From assembly GCA_021464415.1 (NCBI GenBank), contig CM038468.1, positions 33,964,969 to 34,028,968 on the forward strand: DNA of 64,000 bases, read 5' to 3'. Origin of the DNA: Lonicera japonica (lineage: Eukaryota > Streptophyta > Magnoliopsida > Dipsacales > Caprifoliaceae). Each line of letters opens with the position of its first letter. The stretch's first letter is position 1. Positions 21,319 to 33,177 of the stretch are shown piece after piece. The position numbers were made by a program, and so were the translations under genes. Under the pieces are notes generated by a model. The model made no database searches, was not told where the DNA came from, and was given only the letters and a program-made list of their open reading frames with translations.

Positions 21319-22843
21319 TAAAAAAAAACCTCTGTAAAGACAGATTGCACAAACCAATGTTTAAAGTCAAAACAAACATATCTATAAACCCAACTCCAGT
21401 ATGAAGTTTGTTTCAATTGCACCTATTTGCATTATGTTATAATATACACTTTTTTTCAAAAGAAGACAAAAGTAAATTGACAAAGAAAGCACCCAAACAT
21501 TATATTATAATACCCATCTTTGACCATGCATAGTACTTAAGAGATAATGGCTCAATGATAGACAAAACATTAACCTATTAAAATCAAAACAAAAAATTTA
21601 AAAAACATATCACAACGGAATCATATTTGATTGAAGAACTGGCCCTAAGAAATAAAATAAATTGGCCCACTAAAATTTGTTTAGAATAGCATGTGCCTAA
21701 TTTTTTTATTAAAAGGCAAAAGGAAAATGTGAAGAATCTCCTTAGTCCTGGGAAAACAACAACAAACAAAGAGAGCATCAAAGTTATTATAATTAATGAA
21801 AAAAAATTAACTAACATAAAATAGGAACATCAAGCATTTTATGAACTTTTTAACAATAGTGAGCCAATCTATACTATTTAACAATGATTAATAAAACGAA
21901 GAAGGGATCTTCACTTGAAACAATTAGCATTACATAGTGGGTCTCATCTGAAATGGGCGAAAAACTGAGCTGGTACATAACACCCTAATTAGTGAATAAT
22001 GAATTTTAAAATAACAATGGAGGACCTATAATGGGGAATCCTCCTTGCGAAAGTGACTCCTCGTCTTTATAACAATGGAGGACCTATAATCATGGTCCAA
22101 GTGAAAGAAGTGAAATTGCTAACTTTTGCCATTGTCAAAGTTTAATAATGGAGGACCTATAATACCTTATATTATTTCCCTGTTAAACAATTGCTGTGAG
22201 AAGAGCAATATAGCCGTGATATATACACACATTCCCTCTACTAGAATATTGCTAGTCTTAAGGTATCCTATGATGGATTGCTTTTGATACAAATACTCTC
22301 TTTTTGTTCAATGATTCAAAAACATTACCATTTAATGTTAAATATGCTAAAATACACCTAAATATCTAAAAATGTAACAATAAGTGGCTGATTATATCTT
22401 TCCTAAAATAAAATTAAGCCTTATCCAATCTTAAATATAGAAACGGTCAATTAATCAAATTTATAATTATCTGCTAGATACACTACATTACTCAATTTAC
22501 AAAACAAATTAAAACTAAAATTAAAAAAAATAATAAGTTCAAGATCTAAAAAGATAAATACAACTTCAACGTAAATCGAGCAAAAAAGCTGAAAATTTGG
22601 AGGTTTGACCAGATCTAGAGCTCCTTTGCACAAAAATCGAGCAACTGAATGAGAGTGAGAGAGAGGGAGATTAGAGAGAAAGAGAGGACATACCTTTTAT
22701 GGAGTTGGAAGGAGGAGTTTTCTGACGGATCAACGGTCAGAGATCGAACACTACGGGTGTGTGGGACCTTTTGTCAATATGTCAAAACAACTGCAAAAGT
22801 TTAACAGAAGAAAAAAAAATTATTGGAGAACCAATATCTCTAC
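20746..22843. other. Intergenic region with microsatellite, no gene seen
   Basis: An (AAT)n tract lies at about 21280-21315. The 20-mer AACAATGGAGGACCTATAAT recurs near 22013 and 22071, and a third copy with one base different is near 22144. A purine-rich (GA) stretch lies at 22650-22690. No further exons of the METTL13-like gene could be recognised here, although that is where they should lie. Confidence 0.4.
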
Positions 22844-23584
22844 CTGATCACTAGAACAATCAATAGTAGTTTGAGTAAACGAAGGTGATACTTGATGCAT
22901 CACGATCGAACTGTCTTTCTTGGCAACCACCATGAAGGTTTGTAGGCTAGGCTTTTTGATGGCTTCTGGGGTATAGCGTGAAGACTCACAATCCACCCAT
23001 ATCGGAACTTGGGAAAAAGCAAACCTAAGAAGAGACAGTTTAAGCAATAGTGCTTCTTTCATCAGCAAAAAAACGACAGGAATATGAAAACATATACATC
23101 GTAAAACCAAAACAATAAGAAATCCCTAATTTATCCCACAAGAAGTAAGAATGTAAAATACTTTATTTTTCTCTTTTTCTTAGTCTCTCTTTCAATTGGA
23201 AAAATCAGAAAAGCTACGCGATAGCATGCGAAACTAAATTTTCACGTCAGTTAAACAAAGGTGCAATGAAAAATACCCAAAACATGAGCTTCTGCCAAGG
23301 TGAGACAAATAAACTTCCCTCCAGATTTTAGAACTCTCTTTGCCTGATAATACACAACACAAAAGTTGAATCCAGCTTCAGATTTCAACTCTTTATAGCT
23401 CAGTGAAGTCAATTTTTTAAGAACACACAACTGGATACAATTTGAAAATTTTACTCGAACTTTAGTCCAAGATACCTCAGATAAATATTGACTCCCTAAG
23501 CTTTGGACTGAGTTCTGGCTCCATCAATGCATCTAATCCTCCTTTGTCAACAACGGCATCAAACGTGCCATCTACAAACTGAAA

Positions 23585-24689
23585 AGACAAAAAAATAAAA
23601 AATGAGAGAGAGAATGGGAATAAGGGGGAAATGGGGAGAACTTCAAAAGTTGAAATACTGGGCTTTGGAAGCCTAAAATGAATACTGTGGGCCTACAACA
23701 ATGAAGCATCATTTTTAGTCCCAGGAGATGTTCGATTCATAGTATATAACATCTTTGTAATTTTGGTATTAAGTTGGGGACTTCCTTTTGTGGTTATCTA
23801 TCGGGTTTGACTTGGTGGCTCCAAATATTCCAAACTTTTACATCAAAAACTGGACTTCCGAGATTCATTATCGAGTTTTTTTTCCCCAAGTATTACTCCC
23901 AGAAGATATAGTAATGTATTAGCTTTATTTTTTGGTATGGAACCAAGAAAGCTCTCAACGTCAATTTCTTGAAACTTGTGACGCCTAAAAACCAAGGTTT
24001 GATGTCTTTCCTTTTTCCCAGAAACACCTTTAATGGTAAGTGTTTGGCAAAGACCCATAGAAAGCCCCAAGGGCTCCATATTCTATTTTTATACAAAGGG
24101 GGGGAAAAGATCACCAAGCACTGAAAGAAATTTGGGGGAGAGAAAAAAAAATAGATCATCAACACTAAAAGCATACGCCCTCAGATTGGAATAACCCGAA
24201 CCAGCACAGCGGAATCAACTACAAAGAGGAAATAACCCAGACTGTTGTGCGCATGGTTGTTGACAATGAGAGCTACCCTAGCTTCAGCTACTAATATTAG
24301 TTCCTCTAATGTCAGCTAATAAAGGTAATTGAAGTTAAAGGCCTCTATTATTAAATCTCATCATCCCACCTCAAGCAGTTATGTTCTCATCAAGAAAATC
24401 ATCAGTGTTAAAGATTGATCAGACCTTGAAGAGGAGGGAGGGATACACCTAAGTCACTTACCTAACTTACACTGAAACTGTTTAAAAAGACGATCAAAGC
24501 AACAACCCCGGAAAATTCTAGGAAGCTCAGTGGCCTCTTGGGAGTGTAATCATACATTATCACTGAAAGCTGCAACTTCAATTTAATAATGATATTGAGG
24601 GGAGTTATGGTAAAGAGAATACCATTGCTATGCACTGCCAAACCACTGTTTATGCCATATGGCGTTGACCTTTGGGTTATGGAATGGTC
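23585..24689. other. 3' part of METTL13-like intron 1
   Basis: Intronic sequence between exon 2 and the LINE insertion. Short frames at 23843-24174 have no recognisable product. The last bases (24690-24707) are the LINE target duplication. Confidence 0.5.
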
Positions 24690-24868
24690 AATGCTTCCCA
24701 AGAAGAATTACAACTGTAGTTCGACTCCAAACCAGATCGTTGCTCCTTCTGCAACAGGGTTTCAAATCGAAATCGTCCTAGGGTTTCGTCCACATCTGTT
24801 CTGCGCTTCTCTCTCTTTGCTGTATAGTTAGGGCTTCGTCTATCACCCTTTATATACTCTCGCTCATC

Positions 24869-27016
24869 ATGATTGAACAACAAGAGAAGATGAACAGTCA
24901 GCCCAGAAGGTACTTCGAAATGCAGAACAGGAAGTCATCAGACAGTTTATTTCAGCATCGTAGGAGAGTTTTCAGGTTTGAACACAAAGTATTCCTACTG
25001 AATATTGAAGATAATGGGTCTATGGTATTGATTAAAGAGATGAATCGTCTATGCACCTACTCCATCAGGATTGATTTTGGTGGTGTGTACTGGTTAATGG
25101 AGGGCCTTAAGTTAGCTACACAGCAGTTCAAAGACAGGGTATTTTTCAGCAGATATCTCGCATCTTATGCCATTTTTACGTTGGAAAAGTATACCAATAA
25201 AAATGGTAGCTTCATCAGATTACTGGAGATCCGTAAAGGAACTGTCACCAACATAGTTATTTTTCCGGCTGGTCCGAAGGGAAATGGTTGGTGTGGTTTA
25301 GCAGACTCGATGCATAGTCTCCTTTTCTCATCTTTTAGCCCAAAAATGGCAGGCAACAATAAAGAGACCAAGACAACAACTGAAAAAGGGCGAGTTGAAC
25401 CGGGGAGAAAAGTAGAGGGCTCTGTTTCATATGTTGATGCAGTAAAGAACAGTTTTCCAAAGAAAAGTCCTGTCAATAACATAAACAATCAAACGGGGAG
25501 ACAACCAACAACAGAGGCTAAAGAGAGTCACGCTATTGATTGGAAACGGGTTGTGGTGTGTACTAGAGAGAATTTATGGGATACATGGAATGGCATACAA
25601 AGTTCTTTGAATCAATTGTACAATACTAATTTTCAGCTGAAGCCTTTTTTGCCCAATAAAGCTATTCTCATTTGTGCCAGTGAAGAAGAAGCTGAAGTTT
25701 ATGGCAAAAAAAATCTGGTTTTTTTGACTGGGCCGTATGCTATTAGACTACAGAGATGGGATGAAAAAGAGGTTTACCAACTTAGAAAGATTGCATGTAC
25801 TGGGGGTTGGATTAATATTCATGGGTTACCAACTAACTGGTGGACAGAGAAAGTTTTTCAAGTCATAGGGGAAAGATGTGGCGGATTGCTTGAAGTCGAT
25901 AATAGAACAAAAAAATTTCAAAATCTGTTGATGGCTAGAATTAAGGTAAGAGGCAATAGTAATGGGTTTATACCTGCAACGATGATGATTTATACAGCGT
26001 CAGAGTCGGAATACTTTGCAGTTACTCTTGTCTCTACCTCAAAGCTTAAACTTGAAAAAAGAAAGTTCAGTAGGAAATTGTCTAGTGGAGGATTACAACC
26101 AATGAAGCTTCCGCCAGTGACAGAGGGGGAAGAGGAAGTGGTTTTAGAAAATTCCGTTCACAAGAATGAGATACTGCCACAAGATAAGAACATTTTGCAA
26201 ACTCCAATGTATTTGACCGATGTTGGGGAGATGCAAGAAATGGGTAAGGATCGATTGGATGAGGATGATTTTGACTACGAATCATCATCTTTCGTGGATG
26301 ATGTATCATCAATGGGGACAGTTGTGGAGGAGTCTCAAGACGAGTTGCTGGCAGAATTTTTTCATAGTAAATTGGAATCAGAGGAACAGTGTGAGAAGAC
26401 TAACTTTGCTAGTATACAAGAACATACTGGGGAGATTAACTCTATGTGCCCGATTGTTAGCGATCACATTGGCACCTCGCAGGACCACTCACTTTTGATG
26501 CCGAAGGATGCCTCAGGTACACCTTCCAATATTTTTACACCTATTCATTCTGAGGCTAGGGATACTTGGGCTATAATTCCTTACGTACCAATTATTAATA
26601 CTATCTCTTCTTGTGAGGGCTTTGGGGGGGTAGATCCTATGTCTCGGTATCAAAAAAGGGTGTCTTTCCATGGGGGTTGTTCATCTAGAGGGAATAATTT
26701 GAGTTCTTTTGGGATTCCTAACAAAGTGCCTTTTGATATATCATTTACATTGTGTGATGTAGATAAGACTCCCACTCATTATCCTTCGAACAAACCTGTT
26801 GATATTAAGGAGTCCGAATTTTATGAGATAGAAGGGCATATAGAATCACATTCACGGGATCCTATCCATTGTCATTCTCCAATGGAAAAAAATAGCGAGG
26901 GCAAGGGGAGGACAACAGAGGAAGGAGTTCTACGTGAGGAAGATTGGAGGAAATTTAGGGATTTACTGCTTGAGATGAATTTGGCTTATTATTCCTATTC
27001 AAAAAAAGGAATATAA
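24869..27016 (+). CDS. LINE ORF1 protein (gag-like, DUF4283-type)
   Basis: A 715-residue protein from the first ATG in the frame (24869). Residues about 35-155 form the N-terminal domain found in many plant LINE ORF1 proteins (FEHKVFLLNIED, then GVYWLMEGLKLA, then GPKGNGWCGLADSMHSLL). Residues about 223-360 resemble DUF4283 (DWKRVVVCTRENLWDTWNGI, then GGWINIHGLPTNWW), thought to act in RNA binding. The C-terminal 350 residues are acidic and poorly structured. No CCHC zinc knuckle is visible, unlike ORF1 of the older LINE at 33776-39214. By analogy it coats LINE RNA in the ribonucleoprotein; that role is known for the class, not shown here. Confidence 0.88.
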   Translation: MIEQQEKMNSQPRRYFEMQNRKSSDSLFQHRRRVFRFEHKVFLLNIEDNGSMVLIKEMNRLCTYSIRIDFGGVYWLMEGLKLATQQFKDRVFFSRYLASYAIFTLEKYTNKNGSFIRLLEIRKGTVTNIVIFPAGPKGNGWCGLADSMHSLLFSSFSPKMAGNNKETKTTTEKGRVEPGRKVEGSVSYVDAVKNSFPKKSPVNNINNQTGRQPTTEAKESHAIDWKRVVVCTRENLWDTWNGIQSSLNQLYNTNFQLKPFLPNKAILICASEEEAEVYGKKNLVFLTGPYAIRLQRWDEKEVYQLRKIACTGGWINIHGLPTNWWTEKVFQVIGERCGGLLEVDNRTKKFQNLLMARIKVRGNSNGFIPATMMIYTASESEYFAVTLVSTSKLKLEKRKFSRKLSSGGLQPMKLPPVTEGEEEVVLENSVHKNEILPQDKNILQTPMYLTDVGEMQEMGKDRLDEDDFDYESSSFVDDVSSMGTVVEESQDELLAEFFHSKLESEEQCEKTNFASIQEHTGEINSMCPIVSDHIGTSQDHSLLMPKDASGTPSNIFTPIHSEARDTWAIIPYVPIINTISSCEGFGGVDPMSRYQKRVSFHGGCSSRGNNLSSFGIPNKVPFDISFTLCDVDKTPTHYPSNKPVDIKESEFYEIEGHIESHSRDPIHCHSPMEKNSEGKGRTTEEGVLREEDWRKFRDLLLEMNLAYYSYSKKGI

Positions 27017-27139
27017 ACCAAATCTTTTGTCGGGGAAAAAGGGAAGGAAGGGTCAAAGAGAACTTAAAAATTTAGCTTGTGGGATTAATTATGAGAGAGT
27101 TAGAGATTGTGAGAGGACGGGGGCTAGTGAGAGTTTCCA

Positions 27140-30100
27140 ATGAAGATAATCTCATGGAATGTTAGGGGGTTGGGTTCGAGGAGCAAACGAGGGCTTATTA
27201 AAGAAATAATTAGAAGAGAGAACCCAGACATAATTATTTTGCAAGAAACTAAAATAGGAATAGTTGATAGAAAGTTAGTTGGGGGTGTGTGGAGGGCTAG
27301 ATTCATAGATTGGGTCTCTCTCCCGGCCATAGGTAGATCAGGGGGTATCTTAATTGCTTGGGACGTGAGGTCGGCGTCTTTAATTGAGAGTATGATAGGT
27401 ATTTTTTCGGTGTCAGTTAAATTTAAACCTAAGGAAGGAGATAGTTGGTGGTTGTCCGGTGTATACGGACCTTGTAAAAAACGAGAAAGAACAGAGTTTT
27501 GGGAGGAACTGGCGGGGCTATATGGGTTGTGTGGGAATAGATGGGTCTTGGGCGGAGATTTTAATGTGGTTCGATATCCTTCGGAAAAATTAAATGCCTC
27601 GGGAATCACGAGAAGTATGAAAAATTTTGACGAGTTCATAAAGGATACAGAGCTTAGGGATATTCCCCTGTATAATTCTCGTTACACTTGGTCGAACTTG
27701 AGGGAGAATCTAGTGTGCTCAAGATTAGATCGGTTTCTTTTCTCGTGTGACTGGGGTGATTCTCATACCCACGTGAAGCAAGAAGCGCTTGTGAGGATAG
27801 TGTCGGATCATTGTCCAATTGTTTTAGACACTACTCCTGTCAAGTGGGGTCCCACTCCTTTTAGATTTGAAAACATGTGGTTAGAACATCGAGAATTCAA
27901 AGAAAGTTTTAATCTGTGGTGGGAGAGTGAGGAAGTTGATGGATGGGAGGGATATAAATTTATGTCCAAATTGGGAAGTGTAAAGCGGAAATTAAAAGAT
28001 TGGAATAAGGAAATCTTTGGAGACATCAGGACGGAAAAGGGGGCAATCTTGAGAAGGCTTAAAATCATTGATGAGGAGGAGGATAGAGGAGTTTTGAATC
28101 AAAACCGTAGAGAAGAGAGAAACGTCTTGAAAATCCGGGTGAGTGACTTGATAAGAAAGGAAGAGATTTCTTGGAATCAAAAGGCTAAGATAAAATGGAT
28201 TAAAGAATGGGACAACAACTCCAAATTATTCCATAGGATTGCAAGTGGCAGGAGAGTGAATAACTGTTTGAATAAGTTAGAATTGGAGGATGGTAGCGTA
28301 GTTGAAGATAGGGAACATATTAAGGGGGAAGTGCTTCGATTTTTTGTAGAATTGTATACTAGGAAAGAGGGCGGGAGATTTGGAGTAGAAGGTCTAGATC
28401 TTTGCCCATTGGATAATGATAAAATAAATTGGTTAGAAAGACCTTTTACTGAGGATGAAATCAAAAAAGCAGTGTGGGAATGTAACGGGGATAAATCTCC
28501 AGGGCCGGACGGGTTCACTCTTAAAGTCTTTCAGATTTGCTGGGACTCGATTAGAATGGATTTAATGAAAGTCTTTAATGAGTTCCATGAGAGGGGAATA
28601 GTAAATGCTAAAACTAATGAGACGTTTATTTGCCTTATTCCTAAAAAAGTGTGCTCGACAAAGGTGAGAGACTTTAGACCGATTAGTTTGGTAACATCTC
28701 TTTACAAAATCTTGGCTAAAGTTCTTGCAATGAGATTGAGAGAGGTGATTGGGTTCACTACATCTAAAAGTCAAGGTGCCTTTGTTAAGGGTAGGCAAAT
28801 CCTCGATCTTTCTTTGATAGCCAATGAGGTAGTTGAGGAGGTGAAGAATAAAAAGGAGAAAGGGTTAGTATTTAAAATTGACTTTGAAAAAGCATATGAT
28901 CATGTAGATTGGGACTTTTTGGATTTTGTGTTGGAGAGGAAGGGGTTTGGAAGTAGATGGAGAAAATGGATTGGAGGATGTTTGAATTCGGTTAATTTTT
29001 CAGTGATGATTAATGGTAAACCGGAAGGTAATTTTAAAGCATCGAGGGGTTTAAGGCAAGGTGACCCCTTATCTCCTTTCCTTTTTATCCTTGTAGTTGA
29101 TGTTCTAAGTCGTTTGATGGCTAAAGCGGAGGATTTTAATGTGATTGATCCATTGGAGGTCGGAAGGGATAAGGTCAAAATATCGCATCTCCAATTTGCA
29201 GATGATACCATATTCTTTTTGCGAGGAGATGAGGTGAGGTTCCGTAAGTTGGTTAATTTAGTCGAGTTTTTTGGTTTTATCTCCGGATTGAAGATTAATT
29301 TATCAAAGAGTGTGATCGTCGGAATCAACATAGAAGAGGAGAAGGTAGGTACTTTAGCAAGAGAAGTTGGTTGTGAAGTAGGGTCTTGGCCTCTAAGTTA
29401 TTTAGGACTTCCCTTAGGTGGTAACCCGTGTCATATCTCTTTTTGGAACCCGGTGATTGAGAGAGTGTCGAAGAGGCTTGATGGGTGGAGGAAAAAGTGT
29501 CTCTCTAAAGGGAGAAGATTAACCTTAATTTCATCGGTGCTAGACAGCATTCCTATTTATTTCCTTTCCATTTTTAAACTTCCCCAAAAAGTAGCATCCG
29601 TTATTGAGAAAAGAATGAGAGATTTTTTGTGGGAGGGGAGTGGGGAGGATAAGAGAGATCATTTGGTGAGCTGGGAGGAAGTGTCCAAACCAAAGTCATT
29701 AGGTGGTTTGGGTATAGGTAATTTAATGGTCAGGAATAGGGCCCTCCTTGGCAAGTGGCTTTGGAGATTCCCATTGGAAGATGATTCTTTATGGGTTTCT
29801 ATCATTAAAAGTAAATATGGGCTCCAAAAAAATGGGTGGGATTCAAAAGTAAGGAGTGATTTATCTTATCGTAATCCATGGAAATTTATATCAAAAGGCC
29901 TTGATCTTTTTCTTCAAAATGTTCGTGTGAAAGTGGTTAGGGGGAATAGAGTGCGTTTTTGGGAGGAAACTTGGGTTGGAGATTCTCCTTTTTCGGATCG
30001 TTTTCCTCGACTTTTTAACCTTTCTTCCCTGCATAATGTTTGTATAGAGTCCTTGGTGTCTAGGGATCCGTCAGGTTCTAATATTTGGAATTTAGGTTTT

Positions 30101-30808
30101 CGTAGAAACCTTAATGATTTTGAACTTATAGAATTCGTTTCTCTTATGACCTTAATTGAAAATATTATGCTCGTTGATAATGGGTCGGATTATAGGGTAT
30201 GGTTGGTCGATTCTTCGGGGCTTTTCTCTTGTCAATCCTTTTTCAAACATATTTTAGTTTCAAGGCCCTATGCTCAGAATGAAGACTGGAAATTTATTTG
30301 GAAGGAGGGCATTCCTTCAAAAGTCAAAGTTTTAGTTTGGGTGGCTTTTCAGAGGAAGCTAAATACTTGTGATTTGCTTCAAAAAAGGAGGCCTTCAATA
30401 TGTTTATCTCCTCACTGGTGTGTTCTTTGTAAATCAGCAGGGGAGGATCTGGATCACCTGTTCCTTCATTGCTCTTTCACTTCTTTCATTTGGCAAAAAG
30501 TGTTTTATACCTTTCAGGTGATAGGTGCAGTTCCCCGGAGTTGGAAGGATTTTTCGAGAGTTGCGTGGTTCCCCTCGGGCAACAAGAAAAGGCTTAAACG
30601 GCTATGGAGATGTATTTTTATGGCAGCAATGTGGTGTATTTGGCTGCAAAGAAATGCTCGCATTTTTGAAGATAAGGAATGCGATAAGGAAGGCATTTGG
30701 AATAGGGTGATTTATTTAGCATCTTTGTGGGAGTCTCTTTCTAAGGAATTTTCAGGGTTGGGGGTTGACATCATTACGCGGAACTGGGCGGAGATTTGTT
30801 TATATTAA
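27140..30808 (+). CDS. LINE ORF2 protein: endonuclease and reverse transcriptase
   Basis: A 1222-residue frame without interruption. Residues 1-230 form an APE-like endonuclease (IISWNVRGLG, IILQETKIG, LGGDFNVV, IVSDHCPIV). Residues about 450-740 form the reverse transcriptase, with SPGPDGFTLKVF, DFRPISLVTSLYKILAKVLA, GLRQGDPLSPFLF and the catalytic box FADD near residue 687. Residues about 1049-1118 are the zf-RVT domain with paired Cys/His (CVLCK, then HLFLHC). The frame ends without an RNase H domain. It performs target-primed reverse transcription of LINE RNA in cis and could also mobilise SINEs. All the catalytic signatures named are present. Confidence 0.93.
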   Translation: MKIISWNVRGLGSRSKRGLIKEIIRRENPDIIILQETKIGIVDRKLVGGVWRARFIDWVSLPAIGRSGGILIAWDVRSASLIESMIGIFSVSVKFKPKEGDSWWLSGVYGPCKKRERTEFWEELAGLYGLCGNRWVLGGDFNVVRYPSEKLNASGITRSMKNFDEFIKDTELRDIPLYNSRYTWSNLRENLVCSRLDRFLFSCDWGDSHTHVKQEALVRIVSDHCPIVLDTTPVKWGPTPFRFENMWLEHREFKESFNLWWESEEVDGWEGYKFMSKLGSVKRKLKDWNKEIFGDIRTEKGAILRRLKIIDEEEDRGVLNQNRREERNVLKIRVSDLIRKEEISWNQKAKIKWIKEWDNNSKLFHRIASGRRVNNCLNKLELEDGSVVEDREHIKGEVLRFFVELYTRKEGGRFGVEGLDLCPLDNDKINWLERPFTEDEIKKAVWECNGDKSPGPDGFTLKVFQICWDSIRMDLMKVFNEFHERGIVNAKTNETFICLIPKKVCSTKVRDFRPISLVTSLYKILAKVLAMRLREVIGFTTSKSQGAFVKGRQILDLSLIANEVVEEVKNKKEKGLVFKIDFEKAYDHVDWDFLDFVLERKGFGSRWRKWIGGCLNSVNFSVMINGKPEGNFKASRGLRQGDPLSPFLFILVVDVLSRLMAKAEDFNVIDPLEVGRDKVKISHLQFADDTIFFLRGDEVRFRKLVNLVEFFGFISGLKINLSKSVIVGINIEEEKVGTLAREVGCEVGSWPLSYLGLPLGGNPCHISFWNPVIERVSKRLDGWRKKCLSKGRRLTLISSVLDSIPIYFLSIFKLPQKVASVIEKRMRDFLWEGSGEDKRDHLVSWEEVSKPKSLGGLGIGNLMVRNRALLGKWLWRFPLEDDSLWVSIIKSKYGLQKNGWDSKVRSDLSYRNPWKFISKGLDLFLQNVRVKVVRGNRVRFWEETWVGDSPFSDRFPRLFNLSSLHNVCIESLVSRDPSGSNIWNLGFRRNLNDFELIEFVSLMTLIENIMLVDNGSDYRVWLVDSSGLFSCQSFFKHILVSRPYAQNEDWKFIWKEGIPSKVKVLVWVAFQRKLNTCDLLQKRRPSICLSPHWCVLCKSAGEDLDHLFLHCSFTSFIWQKVFYTFQVIGAVPRSWKDFSRVAWFPSGNKKRLKRLWRCIFMAAMWCIWLQRNARIFEDKECDKEGIWNRVIYLASLWESLSKEFSGLGVDIITRNWAEICLY

Positions 30809-30998
30809 TTGTCTTTTGCTTATGTTTCTCTGGCTGTTTTTTGTGTTTTGTTTTTTAGAGCCTGAATGGTGTTGTTTTAGTGGCGTTGGTGTGCTTGCGG
30901 GGTTTCTGTAGGGGACATCTTGTCCCTTCTTCTGTAAACTTTCTTTTTTTATATTATTGGTTTCTTATCAAAAAAAAAAAAATGCTTCCCAAGAAGAA

Positions 30999-33177
30999 GA
31001 AGATGAAGAAAAAAGGCCACTGGAAGATGTTCAAACTTCAAACTAAGTGATCTTCCACTGGACATTCAAAAACACATCATCCCCGAAAAAGAAAAATAAT
31101 GTCCTGAAATTTCGGAACAAAACATTATCGAGGGGTTGAGTTACCTATAACAGCATCTCTAACTGAAGTTGATTCCAAACAATTCTCTAGACATCCAATC
31201 GTAAGCGTAATATGAAAGAGTGGCTGAACTATAAACTAGATAGTAGACACATTAAAATTTCAATTTGTCATACAATGTTGCCTGTAGGACTACTGTTTTT
31301 TTGGGTAAAATTTGAATATCATTGCTGAAAAAAAAAATCAATACAGCCTAACTATAACTGCTCTCTATACAACAAAATCTATACACAAAGAAAGAAAGCA
31401 AAGAAAAGACAGCGCACACTATACAAGCAATTTATCGTCTCTTAGATTCCATTCCCTGCAAATAAATCAGTTCTCGTAATTTCTAGCATATTTCCAGTCC
31501 CAAGTTGCTTCTCTTATGATTCCTTCAACTTGTTAACAAAGCTCCAAGCTTGTTTGTACAGGTGAGACCTAATCTCCGAACCTCCTTCAGCAATTAGAAC
31601 TGGCTTGGGAATAATAGGCAGGAACGAATGGTTTCAATTGGACATATTTACAAATTACAATTCATCAATTTCAGAGTTCTAAAAGCCTCATCTAGCCAAA
31701 CTCCATTTATAAGGCTGAAGAAAATTTAGCAAATGATCCGCTTAAAGAGCTTAGAACTTGCCTTAGAAATTTCCTAACATAGAAGGATGTAAAGAGAGTG
31801 GAAAAGACGACTAAAGGTTTCTCTCCAACAGGGAGAAGTTTGGATCACGGGTCTCCAACCCTCTAGGCTAAGAAAACATGTAAACGAAAAGGATTTGGGA
31901 ACTGATCTGATAAGAGTACGTTTCCCTCCATACAAGAAAAGATAGAATTTCTAACCCTCTAATCAACATGTTATCTAGACTTTCCCAGCCTAGTATCCTG
32001 TTCATTTGTTCTTCTCTGTCTTTTTGCACCCAGAACCTAAAAAAGTATACTACTGATAAACATTTTAAAGTAAGATCTATAAAAGTTTATTCAGTCACCT
32101 TAATATGGACAAAATTTAAAAGATGAATGAAAGAAACACCCATTAGAGAGCAATTAACTTGATTAAACAACAAAATAACTTAGGTGAACTGTTTCACATC
32201 ATCCTCGGAACTCACTTTTCTTTCTCAGAGTCGCAATGCATCCACGGGTTGAACTAGGGATTTTCCTAAATGAGGTAATTTGTACTAATACTTTTTTCCC
32301 CAAAACTAGAGGAGAAAATATTTTTCTCCCAAAATCCAACATTACTTGAAATTTCATCTTTTCTTGTCTTCTTAGTCTTACTAATTACAAAACAAAGTTA
32401 TTATTTTAACCTCATTCATCATATCCTTGTTCATCAAGAACAAGATAATCACTACAGCAAACTATTTTGGTTAAACATAATAGAAAAATAGGTGACCTCA
32501 TAAATTTGAAGTACTTTTCCCACTAAGATCAGCATGTCATCCTACTCAAAATCCATATTTCGCTCTCAGAATTTCAATATATGCCCTTGTTGGTATTACC
32601 TTCAACCTAAACCATGACATCCCTTCTCGGTAATGTGAGTACTCCTCTAAGAAATCATTTCATTACATTGTTTGTCGGTGGCATTTGTTTTGTTGTCAAA
32701 ATCAAAATACTTAATCTGAAGTCTAAAGACTAAGCCTCCAAAAAAAAAAATTTGTTTCTTGTCCAAATGTAATACCTGAATAGAGGTTAAACATATTGCT
32801 TTGAACATTTTTCCCTCTTTTTATCTTTAAAAGGTTAGTTGATGATAAAATGGGTAGTAAAGTATACAACAATTCAGACTTCAGTAATCACATTAAGACG
32901 TAAGAGATCGTTCTTAAGGATTCAGAGGCATATTAAGAGGTTGCATCTGAATTTTCAACACCTCAACTCACCTCTGAAGTCTGAATTTTGGGCTGATAAA
33001 CTTAAGATGTGCAAAACAAACACACCCTCAATGAATTGAAGAATATTGCTACTATTGATTCAATCTACAATAACTATATAACTATATATATATATATGTT
33101 TTATTGCTTTTACAAGTTTGCAATTTCCAGTATTACATACAAATCATATATACTTGACTCAGTTTGTTTATGCAAAC
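30999..33177. other. 5' part of METTL13-like intron 1
   Basis: Unique-looking AT-rich sequence between the LINE and the exon 1 donor (GT at 33176-33177). Small frames such as 32839-33039 show no recognisable protein. It holds no exon I can support. Confidence 0.45.

Larger units (their letters stand above)
24708..30980 (+). mobile_element. Complete L1-type LINE with intact ORF1 and ORF2
   Basis: The 6.27-kb element is flanked by the 18-bp duplication AATGCTTCCCAAGAAGAA (24690-24707 and 30981-30998) and ends in TTTCTTATC plus an A-run. It has about 160 bp of 5' leader, an uninterrupted ORF1 (715 codons), a 123-bp gap, an uninterrupted ORF2 (1222 codons) and about 170 bp of 3' UTR. Nothing visible disables it. 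It lies in the first intron of the METTL13-like gene, antisense to that gene. The lack of stops in 5.8 kb of coding sequence and the perfect duplication argue for recent insertion. Confidence 0.92.

Noticed and set aside
22820..23110. The single 96-codon minus-strand frame as the true METTL13 exon
   Set aside because: Only its second half is in the correct frame. The first half of the exon is conserved in another frame, so the exon carries an indel and is not one continuous frame.
24869..27016. Long ORF as a possible host gene
   Set aside because: It sits between the LINE 5' leader and ORF2, has the plant LINE ORF1 domain order and lies inside the target duplication.
27124..29331. Several minus-strand frames of 60-170 codons
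   Set aside because: They are shadows antisense to the intact LINE ORF2, with no recognisable motifs.
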